NCBI GenBank assembly: GCA_023439125.1
Contig: JAEXOU010000006.1
Location: 62,001-126,000 of the forward strand
Direction of reading: 5' to 3'
Length of the DNA: 64,000 bases
DNA from: Bacillota bacterium
GTDB lineage: Bacteria > Bacillota > Clostridia > Lachnospirales > Lachnospiraceae
Below the pieces are notes generated by a model, which saw only the letters and a list, made by a program, of their open reading frames with translations, was not told the DNA's origin and made no database searches. A program made the position numbers and the translations under genes. Positions 17,963 to 26,107 of the stretch are shown piece by piece. Each line of letters starts with the position of its first letter. Within the stretch, counting starts at the first letter, position 1.

Positions 17963-18475
17963 ATGAATAAAGATAATATTGTACTGATTGGAATGCCGGG
18001 TGCTGGAAAAAGCACTTTAGGTGTTGTGCTGGCTAAAGTATTAGGATATCAATTTATCGATACGGATTTACTAATTCAAGAGAGTGAGGGAAGACTATTA
18101 AAAGATATTATTAGTCAAGATGGTCTTGAAACATTTATTAAAATAGAGAATCATATAAATGCATCAATCAATACCAAGCATTCTGTGATTGCTACGGGTG
18201 GAAGTGTAATATATGGGAAAGAAGCTATGGAGCATCTAAGAGAGACTGGAATTGTAATCTATCTTAAATTATCATATCAAACAATATCAAAGCGTTTAGG
18301 AAATATACGTCAAAGAGGTGTCGTATTAAAGGATGGCCAAGACTTATATGGGTTATATGAAGATCGATGTCCACTTTATGAGAAATATGCAGATATTGTA
18401 ATTAACTGTGAGGATATGGTATTGGAACAGACTATGGAGACAATAGTAGAAAGAATTAATACGATTGTAGAATAA
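17963..18475 (+). CDS. Shikimate kinase-like protein with altered substrate site
   Basis: 170-aa P-loop kinase. Walker A GMPGAGKS (10-17), FIDTD (31-35), ATGGSVIYG (77-85) and a late DRCPLYEKYAD match the shikimate kinase fold. However, the arginine that binds the shikimate carboxylate in the 'FR' motif is replaced (F58-I59-K60), the GGG substrate loop reads GGS, and the LID lacks the usual RPLL. It may therefore phosphorylate another small molecule or be impaired. The GGGGGAATAG ribosome site supports the ATG at 17963. There are no other aromatic-pathway genes nearby. An AroK label would be the usual automatic call; I regard the specificity as open. Confidence 0.8.
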   Translation: MNKDNIVLIGMPGAGKSTLGVVLAKVLGYQFIDTDLLIQESEGRLLKDIISQDGLETFIKIENHINASINTKHSVIATGGSVIYGKEAMEHLRETGIVIYLKLSYQTISKRLGNIRQRGVVLKDGQDLYGLYEDRCPLYEKYADIVINCEDMVLEQTMETIVERINTIVE

Positions 18476-18542
18476 TCTTCTAATTTTCAAGTATAAATTG
18501 CTTAAACTATAGTAGATATCAGCATTAAGAGCAAAAAAACCA

Positions 18543-18570
18543 TTTACAAATTGAAACTTTGTGATATAAT
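18543..18570 (+). promoter_or_regulatory. Probable sigma-A promoter of murA
   Basis: TTTACA (18543-18548), a 16-base spacer, TATAAT (18565-18570), about 115 bases upstream of the murA ATG. No other gene separates them. Confidence 0.6.
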
Positions 18571-18685
18571 CAAACATAGATATCAATTTACACAAATTAG
18601 AAACGCAGTTTATGTGCATATTTTACTAAAACATGAGACTTAAGGGGATCTATATAACTGCATAATTAATAAATCGAGGTGTGCA

Positions 18686-19984
18686 ATGGAGCAGTATATT
18701 ATAAAGGGTGGGAAAGCTTTAGCTGGTGAAGTTACAATAGGTGGTGCAAAGAATGCAGCATTAGGTATTATAGCAGCAGCAGTTATGACAGATGAAACCG
18801 TTACAATAGAGAATTTACCAGATGTTAGTGATATTGGTGTGTTGTTACAAGCAATTGAAGTTATTGGGGCAAAAGTAGATCGTATCGATCGTCATACAGT
18901 AAAAATTTGCGGGGGTACAATTTTCTCAAATGAAATACAAGATGATTTTATTCGAAGAATTCGTGGCTCCTATTATTTGATAGGTGCTTTACTTGGTAAA
19001 TATAATAAAGCTTCAGTAGCTCTTCCAGGTGGTTGCAATATTGGAAGTCGTCCTATTGATCAGCATATTAAGGGATTTGAAGCACTTGGCGCAGAGATAA
19101 AAATTCAGCATGGTATTATTTGTGCTAAATCAAATAAACTCGTAGGTAGTCACATTTATCTTGATATAGCAAGTGTTGGAGCAACCATTAATATTATGCT
19201 TGCTGCATCTTTGGCTGAAGGCCAAACAATTATCGAGAATGCTGCAAAGGAACCACATATTGTTGATGCTGCGAATTTCTTAAATAGTATGGGAGCTAAT
19301 ATTAAAGGTGCTGGTACTGATGTAATTCGAATTAAAGGAGTTCAGAAATTACATGGTAGTACGTATTCTATTATCCCAGATCAGATTGAAGCAGGTACAT
19401 TTATGTGTGCAGCAGCAGCGACTCGAGGAGATGTTACAATTAAGAATGTTATTCCAAAACATCTAGAGGCCATTACTGCAAAACTTGTTGAAATTGGCGC
19501 AGAGGTTGAAGAATTTGATGATGCAGTACGTGTCAATGCAACGAAACGTCTTGGCCATACTCAGGTTAAAACATTAACTTATCCTGGTTTCCCAACAGAT
19601 ATGCAGCCACAGATTACAGCAGTGCTAGCAATATCGTCAGGAACAAGTATTGTTACGGAAACTTTATTTGAAAATCGCTTTAAGTATGTGGATGAGCTTG
19701 TTCGTATGGGTGCTTCCATTAAGGTTGAGAGTAATACAGCAATTATCAGTGGAGTAGAGGAGCTTACAGGTGCAAGTGTTGGAGCATCTGATTTACGTGC
19801 TGGAGCTGCTCTTGTAATTGCAGGTCTTGCTGCAGAAGGAGTTACAATTGTTGAACAGGTAGAATACGTAGAGCGTGGCTATGAAGATTTTGAGTTGAAA
19901 ATGCGTGAATTAGGCGCTACGATGGAAAAGGTTGACTCAGAAGATAAGAAGGCAACTCGTAAAGCAAAATTAAAGATAAGCTAA
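18686..19984 (+). CDS. murA: UDP-N-acetylglucosamine 1-carboxyvinyltransferase
   Basis: 432-aa enzyme of the first committed step of peptidoglycan synthesis, transferring enolpyruvate from PEP to UDP-GlcNAc in the cytoplasm. The N-terminal GGAKNAALGIIAAAVM contains the catalytic lysine. The active-site loop LPGGCNIGSRPIDQH carries Cys117, the residue alkylated by fosfomycin, and DLRAGAALVIAGL sits near the C-terminus. Length is normal for the family. GAGGTG precedes the ATG. Clostridia often carry two MurA paralogues; whether this is the main one cannot be told from the window. Transcription probably ends at the large hairpin starting at 20002. Confidence 0.96.
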   Translation: MEQYIIKGGKALAGEVTIGGAKNAALGIIAAAVMTDETVTIENLPDVSDIGVLLQAIEVIGAKVDRIDRHTVKICGGTIFSNEIQDDFIRRIRGSYYLIGALLGKYNKASVALPGGCNIGSRPIDQHIKGFEALGAEIKIQHGIICAKSNKLVGSHIYLDIASVGATINIMLAASLAEGQTIIENAAKEPHIVDAANFLNSMGANIKGAGTDVIRIKGVQKLHGSTYSIIPDQIEAGTFMCAAAATRGDVTIKNVIPKHLEAITAKLVEIGAEVEEFDDAVRVNATKRLGHTQVKTLTYPGFPTDMQPQITAVLAISSGTSIVTETLFENRFKYVDELVRMGASIKVESNTAIISGVEELTGASVGASDLRAGAALVIAGLAAEGVTIVEQVEYVERGYEDFELKMRELGATMEKVDSEDKKATRKAKLKIS

Positions 19985-20001
19985 GAATATTAATAATATA
20001 G

Positions 20002-20113
20002 AGAATGAGTATGATGATTTATTTTCTTCGATGTGATTTACTTACTAACCCACAGAACATGTGTGGATTTGTAAGGTGCTTCGAAAATAAATTATCATAC
20101 TCATTCTTTTTTG
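20002..20113 (+). repeat. Repeat family 1, copy 1: large hairpin with conserved core, acting as murA terminator
   Basis: Left arm 20002-20031 and right arm 20081-20107 pair over about 27 bp (one G-U pair and one 3-base bulge), and the right arm runs into six T. The ~50-base loop holds nested stems CTTAC/GTAAG and CCACA/TGTGG. The loop and inner arm (TTTTCTTCG, CCCAC, ACATGTG, TTGTAAGG, CGAAAAT) recur in the copy at 62024-62212, while the outer arms are unrelated in sequence. Confidence 0.75.
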
Positions 20114-20124
20114 GCTCTTTGTCA

Positions 20125-20162
20125 AGTGGAGGACATGATTGTTAACAATCATGTCCTCCACT
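20125..20162. repeat. Perfect 38-base palindrome
   Basis: Arms of 19 bases, centred on GTTAAC at about 20143-20144, with no mismatch and no U-tract on either side. It lies between the murA hairpin and the end of the convergent HD-GYP gene. It could be a bidirectional RNA hairpin or a protein-binding palindrome. Confidence 0.85.
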
Positions 20163-20256
20163 AATGAAATACTCTTTTCATGCACACAAGTGTGATAGGA
20201 AGAAGTCTCTTACGCGACTGCGCTTGGCGCGAGTGTTTTACAAGCAAAACATTTTA

Positions 20257-21345
20257 TTATAAGATTGCTGTGATGTACAGATCATGATTTAGCTCTAAAT
20301 CAATAAATTCATTACCTATGCGAATGACAGGTCTACACAAATTGTTACGATGCATGAGAATAATCTCACCAACCGTTCCATCATTCAATCGAACGGTACT
20401 ATGGAGATACAATTGCATGACATGATCGAAAAATGTCATTATATACTTAGGTTCATATTTAGCTAAGCCTTCGCCTTCAAAGACAGAAATAACTTCAAAT
20501 GGACAAAGGGGACCTCGGTAAACTCTTGCACTAGTCATCGCATCGTAAACATCTGCAATCATTACCACTTTTGCAAACTTATCAATTTGCTGGCTACGAA
20601 GACCTAATGGGTAGCCAGTTCCATCACATCGTTCATGATGCATCATTGCTGCCATCTTTATATGTATATTAATATCGAGCTTATTTAATATATTGTAACC
20701 ACGAGCAGCATGCTCTTTGACAGTGGAGTATTCATCTGGAGTAAGCTTATCTGGCTTTTTAATGATTTCATCTGGAATTGTGATTTTTCCAATGTCATGT
20801 AACAATCCAGAGATAGTTACAGTTAATAGATCCTTATCGGTGAACTTTAACCAAGTGCCAAGTACATTACATATTAATGCAACATTTATGGAATGAATAT
20901 AGGTAAGGTCGTCATAATTACGCATACAGTGTAACATATCAAATACATGAAGCCCATTACGACTTGATGCGATAATCGAGTTTACATCTTCATAGAGCGC
21001 TTGTATATCAATTTCTTTCGAACCATCAACAAGGTCTTGCATCGTTGTTTTTAAGGTATCAACTTTTTTCAATAATGTCTGATTGAATTGAATAAATTCA
21101 TGAGAGCCTTTTAACTTTTCGAGATAAAGCTCTTTTACTAATGGTGCGATTGGTAGTGGTTCCGGGGTATTGTCCTCTACACGAATATGCACCAAATCAA
21201 CGGAATAAAATTTAAGTCGTGTAATTATTTTATCAGTTAAACATACTCCTGCTTGAATAATGAGCTGATTCGAGAAAGTGTAAACACTATCAGCAACAAT
21301 CATACCTGGGGTCAATTGGCTTACTGGGATTTTTACAGTCTTCAT
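20257..21345 (-). CDS. HD-GYP domain protein, probable cyclic-di-GMP phosphodiesterase
   Basis: 362-aa protein. An N-terminal DUF3391-like part (KIPVSQLTPGMIVADSVYTF) is followed by an HD-GYP domain from about residue 130. The metal motif HDIGK, the HAARGYNIL helix, MMHHERCDGTGYPLGL (the GYP signature) and ADVYDAMTS-RVYRG are all present, so the metal site looks intact. It would hydrolyse cyclic di-GMP, lowering the signal that governs the motile/sessile switch; the GGDEF/EAL protein at the right edge belongs to the same network. The ATG at 21345 follows AGGAGAC. It is a single gene, divergent from the copper operon. Confidence 0.9.
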   Translation of the reverse strand: MKTVKIPVSQLTPGMIVADSVYTFSNQLIIQAGVCLTDKIITRLKFYSVDLVHIRVEDNTPEPLPIAPLVKELYLEKLKGSHEFIQFNQTLLKKVDTLKTTMQDLVDGSKEIDIQALYEDVNSIIASSRNGLHVFDMLHCMRNYDDLTYIHSINVALICNVLGTWLKFTDKDLLTVTISGLLHDIGKITIPDEIIKKPDKLTPDEYSTVKEHAARGYNILNKLDINIHIKMAAMMHHERCDGTGYPLGLRSQQIDKFAKVVMIADVYDAMTSARVYRGPLCPFEVISVFEGEGLAKYEPKYIMTFFDHVMQLYLHSTVRLNDGTVGEIILMHRNNLCRPVIRIGNEFIDLELNHDLYITAIL

Positions 21346-21507
21346 ATGGTCTCCTTTGACGAAATATAGTGGTATAAAAAAGGAATCTTCCGAACAAGCA
21401 CATAATTTGCTAGGCTAAAAAATATGTAATTAAAATACTTTATCATTATTTGTCGTACATTATATTTACATTATAAGAATAATTTACCATTAAGTCAATA
21501 TTGATAC

Positions 21508-21536
21508 TTGACAAATAATAACATCATTGATATAGT
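21508..21536 (+). promoter_or_regulatory. Sigma-A promoter of the copper operon
   Basis: TTGACA (21508-21513), a 17-base spacer, TATAGT (21531-21536). The predicted start point near 21543 falls inside the CsoR-type operator. Confidence 0.8.
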
Positions 21537-21540
21537 CAAG

Positions 21541-21557
21541 ATACCCCATATGGGTAT
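21541..21557 (+). promoter_or_regulatory. CsoR-type copper operator
   Basis: ATACCC-CATAT-GGGTAT, a pseudo-inverted repeat of the TACCCnnnnGGGTA type bound by CsoR repressors. It covers the expected transcription start of the copA-csoR-copZ operon, so apo-CsoR should block initiation and Cu(I) should release it. Confidence 0.8.
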
Positions 21558-21595
21558 ATTGAGCGTAAGAAAGGAGACGTATAACTGTAAAAAAA

Positions 21596-23875
21596 ATGTA
21601 CAGTTACGGCACAGATATGAAAGAGATATATATCATTACTGGTATGTCCTGTGCTGCATGCAGTAGTGCAGTAGAGAGAGTGACACGGAAACTTCCTGGA
21701 GTATTAGTTAGCAACGTCAACTTAACAATGGGACGATTAACAATAGAATATGATGAAAAGCTAGTTACATCACAACAAATTATAGAGAAGGTACAGAAGG
21801 TTGGTTTTGGAATTGAGCTATTTATACCTGAAAGGGAACACTCACAAGAAGGAGTTAACAATAGGGAAAAGAAGGAGAAAGAAAGTTATAGGAGTCAAAA
21901 GCGTCGTTTATTAACTGCGATTATTTTTGCAATACCTTTACTATATGTTTCCATGGGGCATATGGTACCTTGGCCAATGCCACTTCCTAGGCTCTTAAAT
22001 ATGCATGATTCCCCACTTAACTATGCAATTCTTCAGTTATTACTTACGATTCCCATTTTATTTAGTGGCCGTAAATTTTATACAAATGGTTTTGCTACAT
22101 TGTTTAAGGCAAATCCGAACATGGACTCATTAGTAGCAGTTGGAACAAGCGCAGCATTTATTTATAGCTTAGTTATGACAATTCAGATACCGAAGAACCA
22201 TTCTATGGTTCATAATCTTTATTATGAGTCAGCAGCAGTTGTTGTAACACTTGTAATGCTTGGCAAATTTCTGGAAAGTAGAAGTAAAGAAAAGACAACA
22301 AAAGCAATTAAAGGGATGATGCAATTAGCACCAGATACTGCAATTCTATTAAAAAGTGAGAGAGAATATGAAGTCAAGGTAAGTGACCTTATGGTTGGTG
22401 ATACCGTCATAGTAAAAGCTGGCATGAAAATTCCAATTGATGGTGTTGTTGTAAGCGGAAATAGTAGTGTTGATGAATCTATGTTAACAGGAGAAAGCTT
22501 ACCAATTGAAAAAGAGGTAAATGATAAGGTTATTGGTGGAAGTCAGAATCAGGATGGAATGTTATGTATACAGGTAACGAATGTTGGAGAAGACACAACT
22601 CTTTCTAAAATAGTTAAGCTTATGGAGGAGGCGCAGGGTAAGAAAGCACCAATTTCAAAAGTGGCAGATAAAGTGGCGGGAATATTTGTACCAGTTGTAA
22701 TGGGTATTGCGGTTATTGCAGCTGTTATTTGGCTATTAACAGGACACTCCTTTACTTTTGGGCTAACGATATTTGTCTCAGTTTTAGTTATCGCCTGTCC
22801 ATGCGCTCTTGGTTTAGCAACACCAACTGCAATTATGGTTGGTACAGGACTTGGTGCAAGTCACGGTATTTTGATTAAAAGTGGTGAAGCATTGGAAATC
22901 ACTCATGCAGTGGATACAATTGTATTAGATAAAACAGGTACAATTACGGAAGGAAAACCTGAAGTAGTTGAAGTGTATAGTACAACTTATGATAAGGAGC
23001 AGTTATTAGCAATCGTAGCTAGTGTAGAGCAAGGCAGTGAACATCCTCTTGCGAAGGCAATTATCTCAGCTTACAGTAACAGTAAACAAGTTTATCATTA
23101 CTCGATTACAGACTTTGTGAATGAATCGGGTATGGGTGTTCAGGCAACGTTAAAGGAAACAAACCAAAGTATTTGGGTTGGAAATGCAAAGATGTGCCAG
23201 AAAATGAGCATTGATATAGGAGAACATCAGGCAATTGCAGATGGGATGGCCAATAAAGGTCAAACGCCAATTTTTGCTTTAGTGGATGGAAAGTTCTCTG
23301 GTATTATTGGCATTGCAGATACAATTAAGAAAACAAGTACCACTGCAATTCAGAAGCTTAAATCAATTGGCCTTAAAGTGTATATGCTAACTGGTGATAA
23401 TTATTTGGCTGCAAAATATATAGGTGAACAAGTTAATGTGGATGAGGTTATCGCAGAAGTTTTACCTCAAGATAAAGCCAATGTAGTGAAACAATTACAA
23501 GCAGAGGGTAAAAAGGTATGCATGGTTGGAGATGGAATCAATGATGCTCCATCCTTAATTCAAGCAAACGTAGGGATAGCAATTGGAAGTGGAAGTGATA
23601 TTGCAATTGATTCCGCTGATCTAGTTCTAATGCGCTCAGATTTAATGGATGTTTATCGCTCCATTCGACTAAGTCACCTTACCATTCGTAATATAAAGCA
23701 AAATTTATTTTGGGCATTTATTTATAATATGATAGGAATACCGATTGCAGCAGGGGTTTTATATCCGTTCTTAGGAGTTTTGTTAAGTCCAATGATTGGA
23801 GGACTTGCAATGTCTCTTAGCTCAGTTTGTGTAGTGAGCAATGCATTGCGATTACGGTACCAACGTTTAGACTAA
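21596..23875 (+). CDS. copA: Copper-exporting P1B-type ATPase
   Basis: 759-aa membrane pump for Cu(I) export. An N-terminal heavy-metal-associated domain has GMSCAAC (C19, C22). Eight predicted membrane helices include the transport motif CPC (C401-P-C403). The A-domain has TGES, the phosphorylation loop is DKTGT (D445), and GDGINDAPSL lies in the P-domain. There is one HMA domain. The start is uncertain: ATG 21596 is 19 bases from AAGGAG and ATG 21617 is farther still. The gene overlaps nothing and is followed within 12 bases by csoR. It is regulated by the operator at 21541. Confidence 0.93.
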   Translation: MYSYGTDMKEIYIITGMSCAACSSAVERVTRKLPGVLVSNVNLTMGRLTIEYDEKLVTSQQIIEKVQKVGFGIELFIPEREHSQEGVNNREKKEKESYRSQKRRLLTAIIFAIPLLYVSMGHMVPWPMPLPRLLNMHDSPLNYAILQLLLTIPILFSGRKFYTNGFATLFKANPNMDSLVAVGTSAAFIYSLVMTIQIPKNHSMVHNLYYESAAVVVTLVMLGKFLESRSKEKTTKAIKGMMQLAPDTAILLKSEREYEVKVSDLMVGDTVIVKAGMKIPIDGVVVSGNSSVDESMLTGESLPIEKEVNDKVIGGSQNQDGMLCIQVTNVGEDTTLSKIVKLMEEAQGKKAPISKVADKVAGIFVPVVMGIAVIAAVIWLLTGHSFTFGLTIFVSVLVIACPCALGLATPTAIMVGTGLGASHGILIKSGEALEITHAVDTIVLDKTGTITEGKPEVVEVYSTTYDKEQLLAIVASVEQGSEHPLAKAIISAYSNSKQVYHYSITDFVNESGMGVQATLKETNQSIWVGNAKMCQKMSIDIGEHQAIADGMANKGQTPIFALVDGKFSGIIGIADTIKKTSTTAIQKLKSIGLKVYMLTGDNYLAAKYIGEQVNVDEVIAEVLPQDKANVVKQLQAEGKKVCMVGDGINDAPSLIQANVGIAIGSGSDIAIDSADLVLMRSDLMDVYRSIRLSHLTIRNIKQNLFWAFIYNMIGIPIAAGVLYPFLGVLLSPMIGGLAMSLSSVCVVSNALRLRYQRLD

Positions 23876-23887
23876 GGGGGTGATGGC

Positions 23888-24190
23888 ATGGAAGAGATGA
23901 ATTGTGAATGTATAAAGCACAAACATCGAAGTGAGAAAGAATACAAAGATTTAATGAATCGTCTAAACCGGATGGAAGGCCAAATTCGTGGAGTAAAGCG
24001 GATGGTAGAAGAAGAGTATTACTGTGTAGATATCTTGACACAGGTGATGGCAATTCAGTCGGCTTTCAATAGTTTTAATAAGGTGCTTCTATCAAATCAT
24101 ATTAGGACTTGCGTCGTTGAGGATATTAAGCGTGGTAACGATGAAGTTATTGATGAACTATTAAAAACATTACAAAAAATAATGAAATAG
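23888..24190 (+). CDS. csoR: Copper-sensing transcriptional repressor CsoR
   Basis: 100-aa all-helical CsoR/RcnR-family repressor. The Cu(I) ligand triad is present with exact family spacing: C46, H71, C75 (YYCVDIL and NHIRTC). The arginine-rich first helix, RLNRMEGQIRGVKRMVEEE, is the DNA-contact region. AAGGGGGTGATGGC precedes the ATG. It is the second gene of copA-csoR-copZ and autoregulates the operon through the operator at 21541. An N-terminal CECIKHKH stretch adds possible metal ligands not needed in the family. Confidence 0.92.
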   Translation: MEEMNCECIKHKHRSEKEYKDLMNRLNRMEGQIRGVKRMVEEEYYCVDILTQVMAIQSAFNSFNKVLLSNHIRTCVVEDIKRGNDEVIDELLKTLQKIMK

Positions 24191-24204
24191 GAAAGGATAT
24201 CGCT

Positions 24205-24402
24205 ATGACAATATTAAATATAAAAGAGATGAGTTGCAATCATTGTGTACAGAGAATTAATGCTTTGTTAGAGAATTTATCTATAAAACATTCAATCTCC
24301 TTGGAGGATAAGACAGTGACAATTGATGGATCACTAGATGAGATAAAGCGTGCAATTGAGGAACTAGATGATATAGGATTTACAGCTACCATAGCAGAAT
24401 AG
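24205..24402 (+). CDS. copZ: Copper chaperone CopZ (heavy-metal-associated domain)
   Basis: 65-aa single HMA domain with the metal motif MSCNHC (C11, C14) at the end of the first strand and a GFTA C-terminal strand. It carries Cu(I) in the cytoplasm to CopA and to CsoR. AGGAAAGGATATCGCT precedes the ATG. It is the last gene of the copper operon, 14 bases after csoR. Its length matches the ~68-aa CopZ family. Confidence 0.9.
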   Translation: MTILNIKEMSCNHCVQRINALLENLSIKHSISLEDKTVTIDGSLDEIKRAIEELDDIGFTATIAE

Positions 24403-24442
24403 TTATGAGACTTAATTTACTAATTATGGAATTAAAAATTGC

Positions 24443-24471
24443 TTGACTTTTCATATATTGTTCGATATGAT
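24443..24471 (+). promoter_or_regulatory. Sigma-A promoter of the SAM riboswitch-metK transcript
   Basis: TTGACT (24443-24448), a 17-base spacer, TATGAT (24466-24471), about 60 bases upstream of the riboswitch aptamer. Confidence 0.75.
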
Positions 24472-24532
24472 TTTAAGGAGTAAAAAACAACTAATTTCTT
24501 ACAAAAAAGTACGATAAGTTCATAATTAATTT

Positions 24533-24672
24533 CTCTTATTCAGAGTGACGGAGAGTAAAGACTCAGTGAAGTCACGGCAACCCCCTTAAGTGGAAGGTGC
24601 TAAGTTGAGCGAGTAATCGAACAATAAGAGGATTTGGTTCTATAAATCAAGTCCGCTTATGCGGACTTTTTT
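24533..24672 (+). promoter_or_regulatory. SAM-I (S-box) riboswitch with terminator
   Basis: Aptamer 24533-24630 is closed by CTCTTATT pairing with AATAAGAG. It has the S-box landmarks CAGAGTGACGGAG, GTGAAGTCACGGCAACC and GGTGCTAAGTTGAGCGA. The expression platform ends in GTCCGC-TTAT-GCGGAC (24651-24666) plus six T. S-adenosylmethionine binding should favour termination before metK. Confidence 0.94.
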
Positions 24673-24693
24673 GCTTACCCGAAAGGAGTCAAA

Positions 24694-25884
24694 ATGAATA
24701 ATAAATTATTATTTACATCTGAATCAGTTACTGAGGGCCATCCTGATAAAATCTGTGACCAGATTTCAGATGCTGTTCTTGATGCAATGTTGGCCCAGGA
24801 TCCAATGAGCCGTGTTGCTTGTGAAACTGCAATTACTACAGGCCTTGTTTTAGTAATGGGTGAAATTACGACTGCAGGCTATGTAGACATTCAAAAAGTT
24901 GTACGTGACACTGTCCGTGAAATAGGATATGATCGTGCAAAGTATGGTTTTGATGCTGATACATGTGGTGTTATTGTAGCATTAGATGAGCAGTCAAAAG
25001 ATATTGCTATGGGTGTTGATAAAGCACTTGAAGCAAAAGAAAACAAAATGAGTGATGAAGATATTGAAGCGATTGGTGCTGGAGACCAAGGCATGATGTT
25101 TGGTTATGCGACAAATGAAACAGAAGAGTATATGCCATATCCAATTTCTTTAGCTCACCGTTTAACTAGACAGTTATCAAAGGTTAGAAAAGATGGAACA
25201 TTAAGCTATCTCCGTCCAGACGGAAAATCTCAGGTAACAGTTGAGTATGATGAGAATGGTAAACCAGTTCACATAAACGCCGTTGTACTATCTACTCAGC
25301 ATGACCCAGATGTAACACAGGAACAGATTCATGAAGATATTAAAAAATATGTATTTGATCCAGTATTGCCAAAGGATATGATCGATGAAAATACAAAGTA
25401 TTTTATTAATCCAACCGGGCGTTTTGTTATCGGTGGTCCAAATGGAGATAGTGGATTAACGGGAAGAAAAATCATTGTTGATACCTATGGTGGATATGCT
25501 CGTCACGGCGGCGGTGCTTTCTCTGGTAAGGATTGTACAAAGGTTGATCGTTCTGCAGCTTATGCAGCAAGATATGTTGCAAAGAATATTGTTGCTGCCG
25601 GATTAGCTGATAAATGTGAAATTCAATTATCTTATGCAATCGGTGTTGCACAGCCAACATCGGTTATGGTTGATACCTTTGGAACAGGTAAGATTAGTAA
25701 TGAAGAGCTAACTGAAATTGTCCGTAATAATTTCGATCTTCGTCCAGCTGGTATTATCAAAATGTTAGACCTAAGAAGACCGATTTACAAACAGACAGCA
25801 GCATATGGCCATTTTGGTCGTAATGATATCAACGTTCCTTGGGAAGCACTTGATAAAGTCGAAACACTAAAAAAATATTTATAG
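24694..25884 (+). CDS. metK: S-adenosylmethionine synthetase
   Basis: 396-aa enzyme making S-adenosylmethionine from methionine and ATP. TSESVTEGHPDKICDQISDA is the N-terminal ATP/Mg site, GAGDQGMMFGYA is the family hexapeptide, and GGGAFSGKDCTKVDRS is the phosphate-binding P-loop-like motif. All are intact and the length is normal. GAAAGGAGTC precedes the ATG. Expression is controlled by the SAM-I riboswitch immediately upstream, so product feedback acts on transcription. The transcript ends at the hairpin at 25890-25926. Confidence 0.97.
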   Translation: MNNKLLFTSESVTEGHPDKICDQISDAVLDAMLAQDPMSRVACETAITTGLVLVMGEITTAGYVDIQKVVRDTVREIGYDRAKYGFDADTCGVIVALDEQSKDIAMGVDKALEAKENKMSDEDIEAIGAGDQGMMFGYATNETEEYMPYPISLAHRLTRQLSKVRKDGTLSYLRPDGKSQVTVEYDENGKPVHINAVVLSTQHDPDVTQEQIHEDIKKYVFDPVLPKDMIDENTKYFINPTGRFVIGGPNGDSGLTGRKIIVDTYGGYARHGGGAFSGKDCTKVDRSAAYAARYVAKNIVAAGLADKCEIQLSYAIGVAQPTSVMVDTFGTGKISNEELTEIVRNNFDLRPAGIIKMLDLRRPIYKQTAAYGHFGRNDINVPWEALDKVETLKKYL

Positions 25885-25889
25885 AGTTA

Positions 25890-25926
25890 AAAGGGCAAGT
25901 TCTTTGATTATGAGAACTTGCCCTTT
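25890..25926 (+). terminator. Terminator after metK
   Basis: A 14-bp perfect stem AAAGGGCAAGTTCT (25890-25903) / AGAACTTGCCCTTT (25913-25926) with a 9-base loop. The U-tract is short. Confidence 0.75.
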
Positions 25927-26107
25927 AGGTTTAAGGAGACTCCAGCGAATAAACGAATGCTAATATGCGCTCGTGTGGTAAAACAGGTTAAAGTTTATAA
26001 TTGTTTTACGAACTTCATATGGACTTTATGTGTAAGTCTTAAAACAATATGATATAATAATGAAAAGAAATGGAATTATTAAGCTGAATTGGGAACGGAG
26101 AAATGAG

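Noticed and set aside
25978..26009. Inverted repeat GTAAAACA/TGTTTTAC upstream of the histidine kinase
   Set aside because: Eight-base AT-rich arms 16 bases apart are likely by chance; no matching second site was found to support an operator.
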